Positions 21,696-28,846 of a stretch of DNA of 36,372 nt are shown one piece after another (position 1 is the first letter of the stretch; every line of letters starts with the position of its first letter). The notes under the pieces are model-generated. The model was not told the DNA's origin. It saw only the letters and a program-made list of their open reading frames with translations, and did no database searches. The stretch spans positions 1 through 36,372 of the forward strand of contig NZ_NGFP01000065.1 in NCBI RefSeq assembly GCF_002149035.1. Reading direction: 5' to 3'. The position numbers were made by a program, and so were the translations under genes. The stretch comes from Streptosporangium minutum (GTDB lineage: Bacteria; Actinomycetota; Actinomycetes; Streptosporangiales; Streptosporangiaceae).

Positions 21696-22945
21696 TATGC
21701 CGGCACCTCGCCGAAGACGTCGCGGTGGGCGATGGACAGGGCGGTGAGAAGGGCCCCGTGCAGGATCGCGTTGCCTTCCACCGTGCTCGGGCGGACCTGG
21801 GTCGGGACGGGGGAGAGCGCGGCGAGGCGCTCGCCCACCAGGGCGGCCAGCGCGTCCCCGCCGGAACGGCCCGTCTCCCCGCCGAGGACGACGAGCCCGG
21901 GATCGAGGACGGCGACCGAGGCGAAGGCGCCCTCGGCGATCCTCGCCGCGAGGGAGTCCCTGTCGAGGCCCTCGATGAACTCGGTGCTCACCAGGTCGCA
22001 GAACGACCCGCCCCGCAGGCCGAGAGTGCCGACCTCGCCCGCGCCCCCGGAGGCTCCCCGGCGCAGCCTTCCGTCCAGGGTGACCGCCGCGCCCACCCCG
22101 TCGTCCAGCCAGAGCAGGACGAAGTCCCTGCGTCCCCGGGCGGACCCGATCCGGTGCTCGGCGACGGCGGCGAGGTTGACCTCGTTCTCCAGGGTGACCG
22201 GTGCGTCGATCCGGTGGCGCAGGGACTGCAGCAGGTTCGGCCGCCAGCCGGGCACGCCGTTGTCCGTGGCCAGCTCCCCGCTGTGCGGGTTCACCATTCC
22301 CGGGGCGCCCACGACGACCGCGTGCAGGCTCCTGTGGCCCGCCGCCTCCGCGACGGTGCCGGCGATGATCGTGACCAGGTCGTCGCCGGGCTCCCCGGAA
22401 CGTCCGGGCTCCACGGACCGGCCCGCTCCGGGCGGGCGTCCGGCCCCGGCGGGGCCTGCGGCGTCCAGCGGGCCTGCGGTGTCCAGCGGGCGTGCGGTCT
22501 TCGGTGGGCGTGCGGTGTCCAGCGGGCGTGCGGTCTTCGGTGGGCGTGCGGTGTCCAGCGGGCGTGCGGTCTTCGGTGGGCGTGCGGTGTCCAGCGGGCG
22601 TGCGGTCTTCAGCGGGCGCGTGGCGGAGCCGACGGTCCGGCCGGTGATGTCGGCGACGGTCACGTCGACCGTGTCGCGCCGTACGTCGACCCCGGCCACG
22701 TGGGCGCGGTCGGCCACGATGCCGTAGACACGGGCGTTCGGCCCCCGCCGGTCCTCGCCGCTCTCACCGACGACCGCGATCAGCCCGTTCACCCGCAGGC
22801 GCTCGATGAGGTCCGACACGGTCGGGCGGGACAGCCCGGTGAGCGCCCGTAGCTGGGGAGCGGTCAGGGTTCCGTGCTCCAGCAGCAGGTCGAGGGCGAG
22901 GCGGTCGTTGATCGCCCGGGCCATCTGTGGGGTCGCGGTCTTCAT
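21695..22945 (-). CDS. ROK-family transcriptional regulator with an internal repeat insertion
   Basis: 416 residues. An N-terminal winged helix-turn-helix (about 10-65; HGTLTAPQLRALTGLSRPTV, RLRVNGLIAVVGE) is followed by a ROK domain (GVDVRRDTVDVTVADITGRTVG; AVVVGAPGMVNPHSGELATD; VTLENEVNLAAVAEHRIG; GLVVLGGETGR). The ROK domain is interrupted after its first hairpin by a 12-residue unit (LDTARPPKTARP type) present about four times, plus a Pro/Gly-rich stretch. Two ROK hallmarks are missing: the GH zinc-binding histidine (here GEVGTLGL) and the CxCGxxGCxE cluster (only FCDLVST remains). A sugar-kinase activity is therefore unlikely and the ligand may be atypical. GAGG lies before ATG 22945. 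Divergent from the MFS transporter gene with an operator-like palindrome between them. Confidence 0.88.
   Translation of the reverse strand: MKTATPQMARAINDRLALDLLLEHGTLTAPQLRALTGLSRPTVSDLIERLRVNGLIAVVGESGEDRRGPNARVYGIVADRAHVAGVDVRRDTVDVTVADITGRTVGSATRPLKTARPLDTARPPKTARPLDTARPPKTARPLDTARPPKTARPLDTAGPLDAAGPAGAGRPPGAGRSVEPGRSGEPGDDLVTIIAGTVAEAAGHRSLHAVVVGAPGMVNPHSGELATDNGVPGWRPNLLQSLRHRIDAPVTLENEVNLAAVAEHRIGSARGRRDFVLLWLDDGVGAAVTLDGRLRRGASGGAGEVGTLGLRGGSFCDLVSTEFIEGLDRDSLAARIAEGAFASVAVLDPGLVVLGGETGRSGGDALAALVGERLAALSPVPTQVRPSTVEGNAILHGALLTALSIAHRDVFGEVPA
22475..22618. repeat. 36-bp minisatellite, four copies, inside the ROK gene
   Basis: Copies start at 22475, 22511, 22547 and 22583. The first three are identical as read; the fourth differs near its end (two changes). 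In frame they encode 12 residues each. Partial copies lie on the low-coordinate side. It is a tandem array without spacers, so not a CRISPR. Confidence 0.9.
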
Positions 22946-22956
22946 CCGTCCTCTTT

Positions 22957-22979
22957 TAATCAGGGAGCCTTCCTGTTAA
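22957..22979. promoter_or_regulatory. Putative ROK operator between divergent ROK and MFS genes
   Basis: The core CAGGGAGCCTTCCTG (22961-22975) is a near-palindrome centred on C22968 (six of seven pairs match) with TTAA on both sides. The AGGNAG/CTTCCT plus AT-flank form resembles operators described for actinobacterial ROK repressors. TTTTAA and TAATTT (22977-22982) could be the -35 and -10 of the MFS gene with the operator between them. Confidence 0.55.
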
Positions 22980-22990
22980 TTTCTAGCATC

Positions 22991-24187
22991 ATGCGCAACG
23001 ACAATCAACGTGCCCGCATCGCGATCACGGCCGTGTTCGCCGCCCACGGCGCGGTCTCCGGAAGCATGGCGACCCGCATCCCGTGGCTGCAGGAGCACCT
23101 CCAGCTCGGCCCGGCCGCGCTCGGACTCGCCCTGTTCTGCCCCGCCGTCGGCGCCTTCGTCGCCATGCCGATGGCCGGGCGGCTGGTCCACCGCTACGGG
23201 GGCCGCGCCGCCACCCGGGTCCTGATCGCCCTGTGGTGCGCGGCGCTGGCCCTTCCCGCTCTCTCTCCCGGGCTGCCCTGGCTGTGCGCGGCGTTCCTCG
23301 CGTACGGCGCGGCGGCCGGCATGTGCGACGTCACGATGAACGCGCAGGGAGTGATCGTCGAACGGCGCCTGGAGCGCTCGATCATGTCCGGGCTGCACGG
23401 CATGTGGAGCGTGGGCAGCCTGGCAGGCGCGGGACTCGGGGTGGTCGCGGCACACGCCGGGATCGACGCGCGTGTCCACCACTCCGTGGCGGCGCTGGCC
23501 CTGCTGGTCTTCGGAGTCATGGCGAGCCGTGGCCTGCTGGACATCCGGCCCGAGCCGGGCGAGCAGGCGCCGCCCCGGTTCGCCGCGCCCTCGCGGGCGG
23601 TCCTCGCCATCGGAGCCGTCGGATTCTGCGCCACCTTCGCCGAGGGCGCCAGCATGAACTGGGCCGCCGTCTACGTCAAGGACGTCACTGGCGCCGGTCC
23701 CGGCGTCGCCGCCGCCAGCTACGCGATCTTCGCTCTGGCCATGGCGGTCACCCGGCTGGCCGGGGACCTGACAGTCCGCAGACTCGGACCGGTCGTGACC
23801 GTCCGCGTCGGCGGCCTGCTCGCCACCCTCGGCGGAGCCGTGATCGTCATGGCCCGCACCCCGGTGCTGGGAATCATCGGGTTCGCCCTGCTCGGACTGG
23901 GAGTGGCCGTGATCGTGCCGCTGTGCTTCGCCGCCGGGGGCAACGCCACCGCGACGCCCAGCCTGGGGGTCGCCGGAGTCGCGACGATCACCTACCTGTC
24001 CGGGCTCATGGCCCCCGCCGTCACCGGCTGGATCGCGGACGTGACCTCGCTGACCGCCACGTTCGGTCTCATCGCGGTCATCACGCTGACGGGCGCCCTC
24101 CTCGCCGGAGCCCTGCGTCCCGCCGCCGTCGCCCCCGCGGGAGCGGGACCGCGCGCCCGTGACCCGCACGACGCGTCGCGCGGATGA
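22991..24187 (+). CDS. MFS transporter
   Basis: 398 residues, about twelve membrane helices in two halves. It starts MRNDNQRARIAITAVFAAHG. The cytoplasmic loop after helix 2 is MAGRLVHRYGGRAATRV (the G-R-x-G/D-R-x-G/R motif of MFS proteins), and SIMSGLHGMWSVGSLAGAGLG is helix 4/5 of the Bcr/YbjJ/FucP-like branch, which includes sugar importers and efflux pumps. Substrate unknown; divergence from a ROK repressor favours a carbohydrate or a product of its metabolism. The ATG has no ribosome site, and TAATTT lies eight bases upstream, so the transcript may be leaderless. A strong dyad follows the stop. Confidence 0.85.
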   Translation: MRNDNQRARIAITAVFAAHGAVSGSMATRIPWLQEHLQLGPAALGLALFCPAVGAFVAMPMAGRLVHRYGGRAATRVLIALWCAALALPALSPGLPWLCAAFLAYGAAAGMCDVTMNAQGVIVERRLERSIMSGLHGMWSVGSLAGAGLGVVAAHAGIDARVHHSVAALALLVFGVMASRGLLDIRPEPGEQAPPRFAAPSRAVLAIGAVGFCATFAEGASMNWAAVYVKDVTGAGPGVAAASYAIFALAMAVTRLAGDLTVRRLGPVVTVRVGGLLATLGGAVIVMARTPVLGIIGFALLGLGVAVIVPLCFAAGGNATATPSLGVAGVATITYLSGLMAPAVTGWIADVTSLTATFGLIAVITLTGALLAGALRPAAVAPAGAGPRARDPHDASRG

Positions 24188-24199
24188 CGGTGCCGGCCG

Positions 24200-24233
24200 G
24201 GCCGGATGACCGCCAATTGGCGGGCATCCGGCC
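24200..24233. terminator. 34-base dyad, likely terminator of the MFS gene
   Basis: Arms of 17 bases with 16 complementary positions (one A-G mismatch), centred on AATT at 24215-24218, 13 bases after the MFS stop codon. The inner CCGCCAATTGGCGG is a perfect palindrome, so a protein-binding site for the following esterase gene cannot be excluded. Confidence 0.6.
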
Positions 24234-24356
24234 GCTCATCGCGGCCATGTTGCGGTTGTGGGACGGCCGCGGTTTCACGCATGCTCGGGGACAAGGCCGA
24301 TCACGCGTACGGCACGCCGCCTTCATCCCATCGGTGACCATCCAGAGGTGAGTGAC

Positions 24357-25328
24357 ATGGCGCTACATCCGACCATCGATCCTGGACTGGCCGCGGCCCT
24401 CGCGGAGGCCCCGCTCCCGGTGATCGATCTGCGCGGCGTGCGGCCGGAGGACGTGCCCGGCCTCCGCGTCCAGGCGGAGGCGGCGCGGGCGGCGATGGCC
24501 CCCCTGGAGCGGGACGACCGCGTGGTGGTCGAGGACCGGGTGGTGCCGGGCCCGGACGGCGACCCCGACATCCTGCTGCGGATCTACCGGCCCGCCGACC
24601 GACGGGAGGCGCTCCCGGGGATCTACTGGATCCACGGCGGCGGGATGATCTTCGGCAGCGTGAAAATGGAGGACCTGCGGCTGGTGGAGTACGCCCTCCA
24701 GGTAGGGTGCGTGGTCATCTCGGTCGAATACCGCCTCGCGCCGGAGCACCCGCACCCGGCGCCGGTGGAGGACTGCTACGCCGGCCTGGCCTGGACCGCC
24801 AAGAACGCCGCCGAGCTCGGCATCGACCCCGAGCGCCTCGTGGTGGCCGGGGTCAGCGCCGGAGGCGGCCTCGCTGCGGGGACCGCGCTGATGGCCCGCG
24901 ACCGGGGCGGCCCCCAGCTCGCCTTCCAGCTGCTGATCTGCCCGATGCTCGACGACCGCAACACCACGCCGTCCAGCCACGAGTTCACCGAGGCGATCGT
25001 CTGGGACAGGGCCGCCAACCTCCTCGGCTGGGCCGCGCTGCTCGGCGACGACGCGGGCACGGACGGCGTGTCGCCGTACGCGGCGCCCGCCAGGGCGACC
25101 GACCTGTCGGGCCTGCCGCCGGCCTACATCGACGTCGGCGAGCTGGAGGTCTTCAGGGACGAGTGCGTCGACTACGCCCAGCGGCTGGTGCGGGCCGGCG
25201 TCTCCACCGAGTTCCACCTGTATCCGGGAGCCTTCCACGGCTTCGACATGGTGCTGCCCGACACGGAGATCAGCCGCCGGGCCGCCGCCGAGCGGGTGGT
25301 CGCGCTGCGCCGGGCTCTGCTCCGCTGA
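24357..25328 (+). CDS. Alpha/beta-hydrolase, hormone-sensitive-lipase (HSL/family IV) type esterase
   Basis: 323 residues. The oxyanion-hole motif HGGGMIFGS, then SVEYRLAPEHPHPAPVEDCYAG, the nucleophile elbow GVSAGGGLAAG (Ser in G-x-S-A-G), the Asp in a block beginning AYIDVGELEVFRDEC, and the catalytic His in YPGAFHGFD. This is the complete bacterial HSL signature; relatives hydrolyse short-chain esters. No signal peptide, so it is cytoplasmic. GAGG lies eight bases before ATG 24357. Its 3' end overlaps the converging PucR-like pseudogene by 59 bases. Substrate not readable. Confidence 0.9.
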   Translation: MALHPTIDPGLAAALAEAPLPVIDLRGVRPEDVPGLRVQAEAARAAMAPLERDDRVVVEDRVVPGPDGDPDILLRIYRPADRREALPGIYWIHGGGMIFGSVKMEDLRLVEYALQVGCVVISVEYRLAPEHPHPAPVEDCYAGLAWTAKNAAELGIDPERLVVAGVSAGGGLAAGTALMARDRGGPQLAFQLLICPMLDDRNTTPSSHEFTEAIVWDRAANLLGWAALLGDDAGTDGVSPYAAPARATDLSGLPPAYIDVGELEVFRDECVDYAQRLVRAGVSTEFHLYPGAFHGFDMVLPDTEISRRAAAERVVALRRALLR

Positions 25329-26381
25329 CGGCCGGGCGCAGCCGTACGAGCTGGAGGGCCAGGTGCGCCCGGAGGCGGCCCGCGGGGTCGGCCAGGGAGA
25401 AGCCGAGAACGGCCTCCGCCCGTGCGACGCGCGCGGCCAGCGAGCTGTGATGCAGGTGCACGGCGGCGGCCGCCCGGCGCACCGACCCCTCCGCGCAGAG
25501 GGCCCGCACCGCCTCCAGCGCCTCCGCCCCGTACGGCCTGCGGGAGAGCTCCTCAACGGCCCGCACGTCGGCGAGGCCGGAGATGGCCTCGTCCGGCACA
25601 TGGGTCGCGAACAGGGCGAGGGCTCCGAGGTCGGCCCAGTTCACCACCCGGTCCGCGGGGTGCGGGCCGGTGAAGCGCAGGGCGGTCCAGGCACCCGTCC
25701 AGGAGCCGGCGACGTCCGCTCCGTCCACCGGAGGCCCGACGCCGACGCGCCACGTCCCGGGCAGCCGGTCCACCACGGGGCTGACCAGCACCGCCGCGGT
25801 GTCGCCCATCCTGGCGGTCCGGGCGTGATGCCGGCGGCGCGCAGGTGGGCGGCGAGGGCGGCGCCGTCGCCGGCCGGACCGGCGAGCACCTGGACCCGGG
25901 CGGCGGGGCCGAAACCGAGCAGGCGCAGCGCCCGCGCCCGCTCGGCCTCGCCGGCGTCGGCCGACAGGACCAGCTCCACCAGGGCCGGGTCGTTTCCCGC
26001 CTGTGCCAGGGCGGCCGCCCGCTCAAGCGTGACCTCCGCCGCTCCGGCGAAGCGCTCCAGCACGATCTCGTCGAGCCCGTGCGCCGGCCCCTCACGCTCG
26101 ATCCACACGCTGCCGAGGGACGAGCCGAGCGGCCGGCCGGCCGGCGGCCCGGTCGGCGCGTCGGACCGTTCGACGGCGCCACCGGGGGACGACACCCGCA
26201 TCCGTCTGCCCGTGACCGAGTCGACGAGGCCGACGGGGCACTGCGTCAGCCGTGCCGTCGCCTGGAGGAGCACCGAGACGCTCGCGTGGTTGCGCACCAG
26301 TGAGTCGAAGTACGCGATGACGCGGACGGCACTCTCCGCGTCGGCGTCCAGAGTCGACAGGCGCAGCAGTAATCCCTCCAC
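25270..26381 (-). pseudogene. PucR/CdaR-like transcriptional regulator, frameshifted
   Basis: Two leftward frames join into one protein. The upstream frame (from GTG 26381) carries an N-terminal effector-like region (AYFDSLVRNHASVSVLLQAT; CPVGLVDSVTGRRMRVSS; ALVELVLSADAGEAERARAL). The downstream frame carries MGDTAAVLVSP, then the C-terminal PucR helix-turn-helix (ALCAEGSVRRAAAAVHLHHSSLAARVARAEAVLGFSLADP). The switch is near 25807-25825; one extra base in the GG before ATGGGC would restore one open frame. Either a one-base deletion in the genome or a sequence error. If intact it would bind DNA and probably respond to a small nitrogen compound. Converges on the esterase gene. Confidence 0.75.
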
Positions 26382-26650
26382 GGCTCCAGGTTAGGCTCCG
26401 CCGGGGCAGGAGGGCATGCCGGTCTCCCGGGGCGACAGCCCATTGTCGGGCCCATGCCCGAACCATCCGGCGTGGTCCGTTCTTTGCGGATGACATCTGG
26501 ACCGGCCAAAGGCCGCCGCTCGCTTCCAGCCCTCGCTTCGCTGCGGTCCGGGTCGCCTCGCCTTCGAGCCCCCGCCCCCACCACACATCTGACCGGCGAG
26601 AACAACCGAGGAAACCACCATCAGGTTGACTCGGGGAACCGCCGTCAGAC
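26382..26650. other. Intergenic region without a recognisable gene
   Basis: Between the frameshifted regulator and a transposase fragment. No frame has a start, ribosome site and protein-like composition together. The GCCTCGCTTCGCTGCGG-like stretch (about 26527-26543) is low in information. It may be IS debris. Confidence 0.35.
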
Positions 26651-26811
26651 CGGGGAGCACGATCGCGATAGGACGGCCGCGGCAGCCGCACGCCTCGTTC
26701 GGCCAGGTAGGCGTCGAGTCCGGCCGAGACGTAGCCCCTGTCGGCGATGATCAGCAGGCCGGACCGCTCGGTGAGCGGGTCGGACTCATGATCGGCTATG
26801 GGATTCAGTGC
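26651..26811 (-). pseudogene. Transposase fragment (IS982-like)
   Basis: On the minus strand 26811-26651 reads, without stop, through ALNPIADHESDPLTERSG and then LLIIADRGYVSAGLDAYLAE and RGVRLPRPSYRDRAPR. This corresponds to the region around the second catalytic Asp (A-D-K/R-G-Y/F) of IS982-type transposases. There is no start, the first Asp and the catalytic Glu regions are missing, and no terminal repeats were found. It is an internal relic, not the same element as the intact IS at 20.7 kb. Confidence 0.6.
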
Positions 26812-26957
26812 CGCTGAACACGGTGCGCCCCGTCCGCCGCGAGGTGGTCGAAGGGGGTGCCGAGCGGGTCATCGTTGTCGCCGGCTGCGTCATACGCTGC
26901 AAGGCGACGGCTTCGCAGCGCCAGCCTCTGCGGGGCCAGGGCGGCCGTGTCACGCTG

Positions 26958-27788
26958 TCAGCTGTGGTGGCCGCGTTCCTCGGCGAGGCGGTGCGGCACC
27001 CGCGCCAGCCGTAGGAAGGTCACCAGCCCGACACCGCCGACGAGGTTGCCCATGACGGCCCAGCCCAACGCTGCCAACCAGTCCAGGTAGCCGAACGGAG
27101 CCCGGCCGGTGATCAGGGCAGTGAACATCAGGATCGAGTCCAGCACGCTGTGGAACAGCTGACCGCCGGCCAGCAGAGCGCCGAACAACACGGCGGGCAC
27201 CAACCGGACCCCGAGATTGTCGGTGGCGTGCTGCATCCGGGTCATCAGTGTGATCACCATGCCGGCCAGCACCGCGAGAGAGAACGAATGCAGGTTCATC
27301 CCCAGATCCGCGAAGTGGGTGCCGGCCTCCACAGCGGTCGAATGCAGCTGGGGAAAGGCCTGCATGATCAACCAAGCGATTCCCCACCCACCGGCCAGGT
27401 TGGCCACCAGCGACACCGCCCACAACCTAACCAGTCCGCTCACAGATCCATGCCGGGCCGCGACCGCGGCCACTGGTACCAGGAAGTTTTCGGTGAACAA
27501 CTCGCTACGGGCCAGCAACAGCGCGACGAAACCGATGCTGAACGCCAGTCCGGCCAGAATCGCCGACCCGGTCGCCTCCTCGACCAGCAGGTACGCCAAC
27601 ACGCCGGTGCCGACATCGATCCCACCGAGCAGGCCGGTCACCACCAACGTCGACCACGGCCGCGCCAACCGCGCCGATCCCTCACTGACCAGACGGTCGA
27701 AGGCATCCTCAAGATCAGGCTCCGGCTCCACCGGGGGCTGCGTCAGCCCGTCACCATGACGGTAACCGGACTCCGAAGACTCACTCAC
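26958..27788 (-). CDS. Formate/nitrite transporter (FNT) family protein
   Basis: About 276 residues with six membrane helices. Landmarks: an acidic N-terminus (PEPDLEDAFDRLVSEGSARL), LLGGIDVGTGVLAYLLVEEA, GFVALLLARSELFTENFLVPVAAV (the conserved L/S-E-L-F-T-x-N loop of FNT proteins), LAGGWGIAWL, and a last region with WAVMGNLVGGVGLVTFLRLAR. FNT pentamers pass formate, nitrite or hydrosulfide. This belongs to the YfdC-like branch, where specificity is less clear. GTG 27788 was chosen; a TTG at 27839 would add 17 residues. Codon choice is a little less GC-extreme than neighbours, and transposase debris lies on both sides, so transfer is possible. No partner enzyme gene is adjacent. Confidence 0.85.
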   Translation of the reverse strand: MSESSESGYRHGDGLTQPPVEPEPDLEDAFDRLVSEGSARLARPWSTLVVTGLLGGIDVGTGVLAYLLVEEATGSAILAGLAFSIGFVALLLARSELFTENFLVPVAAVAARHGSVSGLVRLWAVSLVANLAGGWGIAWLIMQAFPQLHSTAVEAGTHFADLGMNLHSFSLAVLAGMVITLMTRMQHATDNLGVRLVPAVLFGALLAGGQLFHSVLDSILMFTALITGRAPFGYLDWLAALGWAVMGNLVGGVGLVTFLRLARVPHRLAEERGHHS

Positions 27789-28176
27789 CGAGACGTCATG
27801 CCCCTTGCGGCAGCCGCTACCCCTCGCGCACGAGGACAAGCGCGCAATGTGGCATCTAGATGAGTAAGTCCGAACTCGTTCGGGCTGTGGACATGACGAA
27901 GGGTGCTGAGAATCGATGTGTGCAGGCGTTGCCCAGGTTTTCCGGCGACTTGGCGTACTTCCACCGCATCACGTCGAGTACAGCGGAGCCGACGAACGGG
28001 CTCCTACGAGGTCGGCGGCGAGCTGCCCGGAGAGGCCGTCGGTGCCCCGCGGGTAACGGTCCCGCCGACCGCCCCGGCTCCCACCACTATGTATCGCGTG
28101 ATCCGAGACTACCGTCTTCCGCCCTGTCCGGGCTCTCGGAGAGCATTGTGGGGCCGGGCCGCTGGAAAGGCGCCGC
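27789..28176. other. Intergenic region with an IS-end-like segment
   Basis: A 388-base stretch without a convincing gene. At 27881-27925 the sequence GGCTG..GG.CATGACGAAGGG followed nine bases on by TCG.TGTGTG.AG matches the left end of the intact IS982 element (20716-20760), including the word ATGACGAAGGG. It is rightward oriented, with no transposase after it. Read as a solo, degenerate left end of a related element. Confidence 0.45.
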
Positions 28177-28272
28177 TAGAAAGGCAGCTGCCTCCCCGAC
28201 GGGCTCCGTAGATCGAGCGGCGCGGGCTCACGCGGCGGACGCGGGCGTTGGATGACCTGGATCCTTTTCACG
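28177..28272 (-). CDS. 31-residue Pro/Arg-rich peptide, copy B of a two-member family
   Basis: GTG 28272 has GAAGGGAG seven bases upstream. The peptide begins MKRIQVI, continues QRPRPPR, PAPLDLR, PSGR and ends QLPF. Paralogue of the peptide at 18515-18613, with a conserved core but different codons at 16 of 23 identical positions. Neighbour on the same strand is a 94-residue protein ending 60 bases upstream, probably in one transcript; both diverge from an XRE regulator. No signal peptide or membrane segment, so it probably stays in the cytoplasm unless a dedicated exporter exists. Positively charged, Pro-rich and unlikely to fold alone: a ligand, inhibitor or toxin/precursor peptide are all possible, and none is shown. 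Confidence 0.8.
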
Positions 28273-28332
28273 GTCGCGCTCCCTTCTGGGGCTTGATCAC
28301 CGGGTGTTACCCATGTGGAGCCCAAGAATCAC

Positions 28333-28617
28333 CTATCTGCGTATCACATGAAGCACACTAGCCACACGTTCCGCAGCTGTGGCGACATCTTCGGCGTGTC
28401 CGATGCGGCCGGCCCAGGACAGCCAGAACCACCACTCGCCGTCGGCCTCGTGGGCGGCGAGGACGTCCTCTGTCATGGCGGGGACCATCGGGTTGATCAC
28501 GTGGAGGCGCGGGAAGAGTCCCGCGGGCGCTTTGAGGCGCACCTGGAAGGAGTGCGCCTCGAGTTGGGCGGCTAGCCGTCGCAGATGGTCGACGGCCTCG
28601 CCGTGCTCTGCCGTCAT
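28333..28617 (-). CDS. 94-residue protein of unknown function, next to the peptide and XRE regulator
   Basis: ATG 28617 has AGGAG eight bases upstream (an in-frame GTG at 28626 is less well placed). It opens MTAEHGEAVDHLRRLAAQLE (helix), continues with strand-like FQVRLKAPAGLFPRLHVINP, then VPAMTEDVLAAHEADGEWWF followed by WLSWAGRIG and a final helix AEDVATAAERVASVL. The alpha-beta-beta-beta-alpha layout with a Trp-rich strand recurs in small actinomycete proteins that sit near XRE/DUF397-type regulator pairs; this is recollection, not a search result. It is cytoplasmic by appearance. The gene is upstream of the 31-residue peptide on the same strand and divergent from the XRE regulator. Confidence 0.7.
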   Translation of the reverse strand: MTAEHGEAVDHLRRLAAQLEAHSFQVRLKAPAGLFPRLHVINPMVPAMTEDVLAAHEADGEWWFWLSWAGRIGHAEDVATAAERVASVLHVIRR

Positions 28618-28846
28618 CCGGATCACTCCTGGCGGACGCTGGTGGCTTTTCTTCTCTGCAGAGTGCGGTTTCGCGGCAGCTCAGGCAATCGGCTTCCGGC
28701 CGGGCTGGGGCAGGATCAGTGGAATAGACCGGAAACTCACCGATGTTCCGTGGAAAACCTGCGGATAAAGGGAATGCAATGCACAGGCACGCTTACGCTG
28801 TGGTGCGCTCTCGTTAATCTTGTGTAAACAGCGACCGGGAGGCGCC
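28618..28846. promoter_or_regulatory. Divergent promoter region between the peptide operon and the XRE regulator
   Basis: A 229-base AT-richer stretch. Rightward, CTTACG (28792-28797) and TAATCT (28815-28820) with a 17-base spacer form a possible promoter about 27 bases before the regulator start. It must also hold the leftward promoter for the 94-residue protein and peptide. TGCAATGCA (28774-28782) is a small imperfect palindrome that could be a regulator site. Nothing else stands out. Confidence 0.4.

Noticed and set aside
22475..22618. 36-bp repeat array as a CRISPR
   Set aside because: No spacers, units are head to tail, it is in frame inside a gene, and no cas genes are present.
28681..28740. 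A 19-codon minus-strand frame (SFRSIPLILPQPGRKPIA) upstream of the 94-residue protein
   Set aside because: No ribosome site and no second copy or relative visible; probably chance, although a leader peptide is not impossible.
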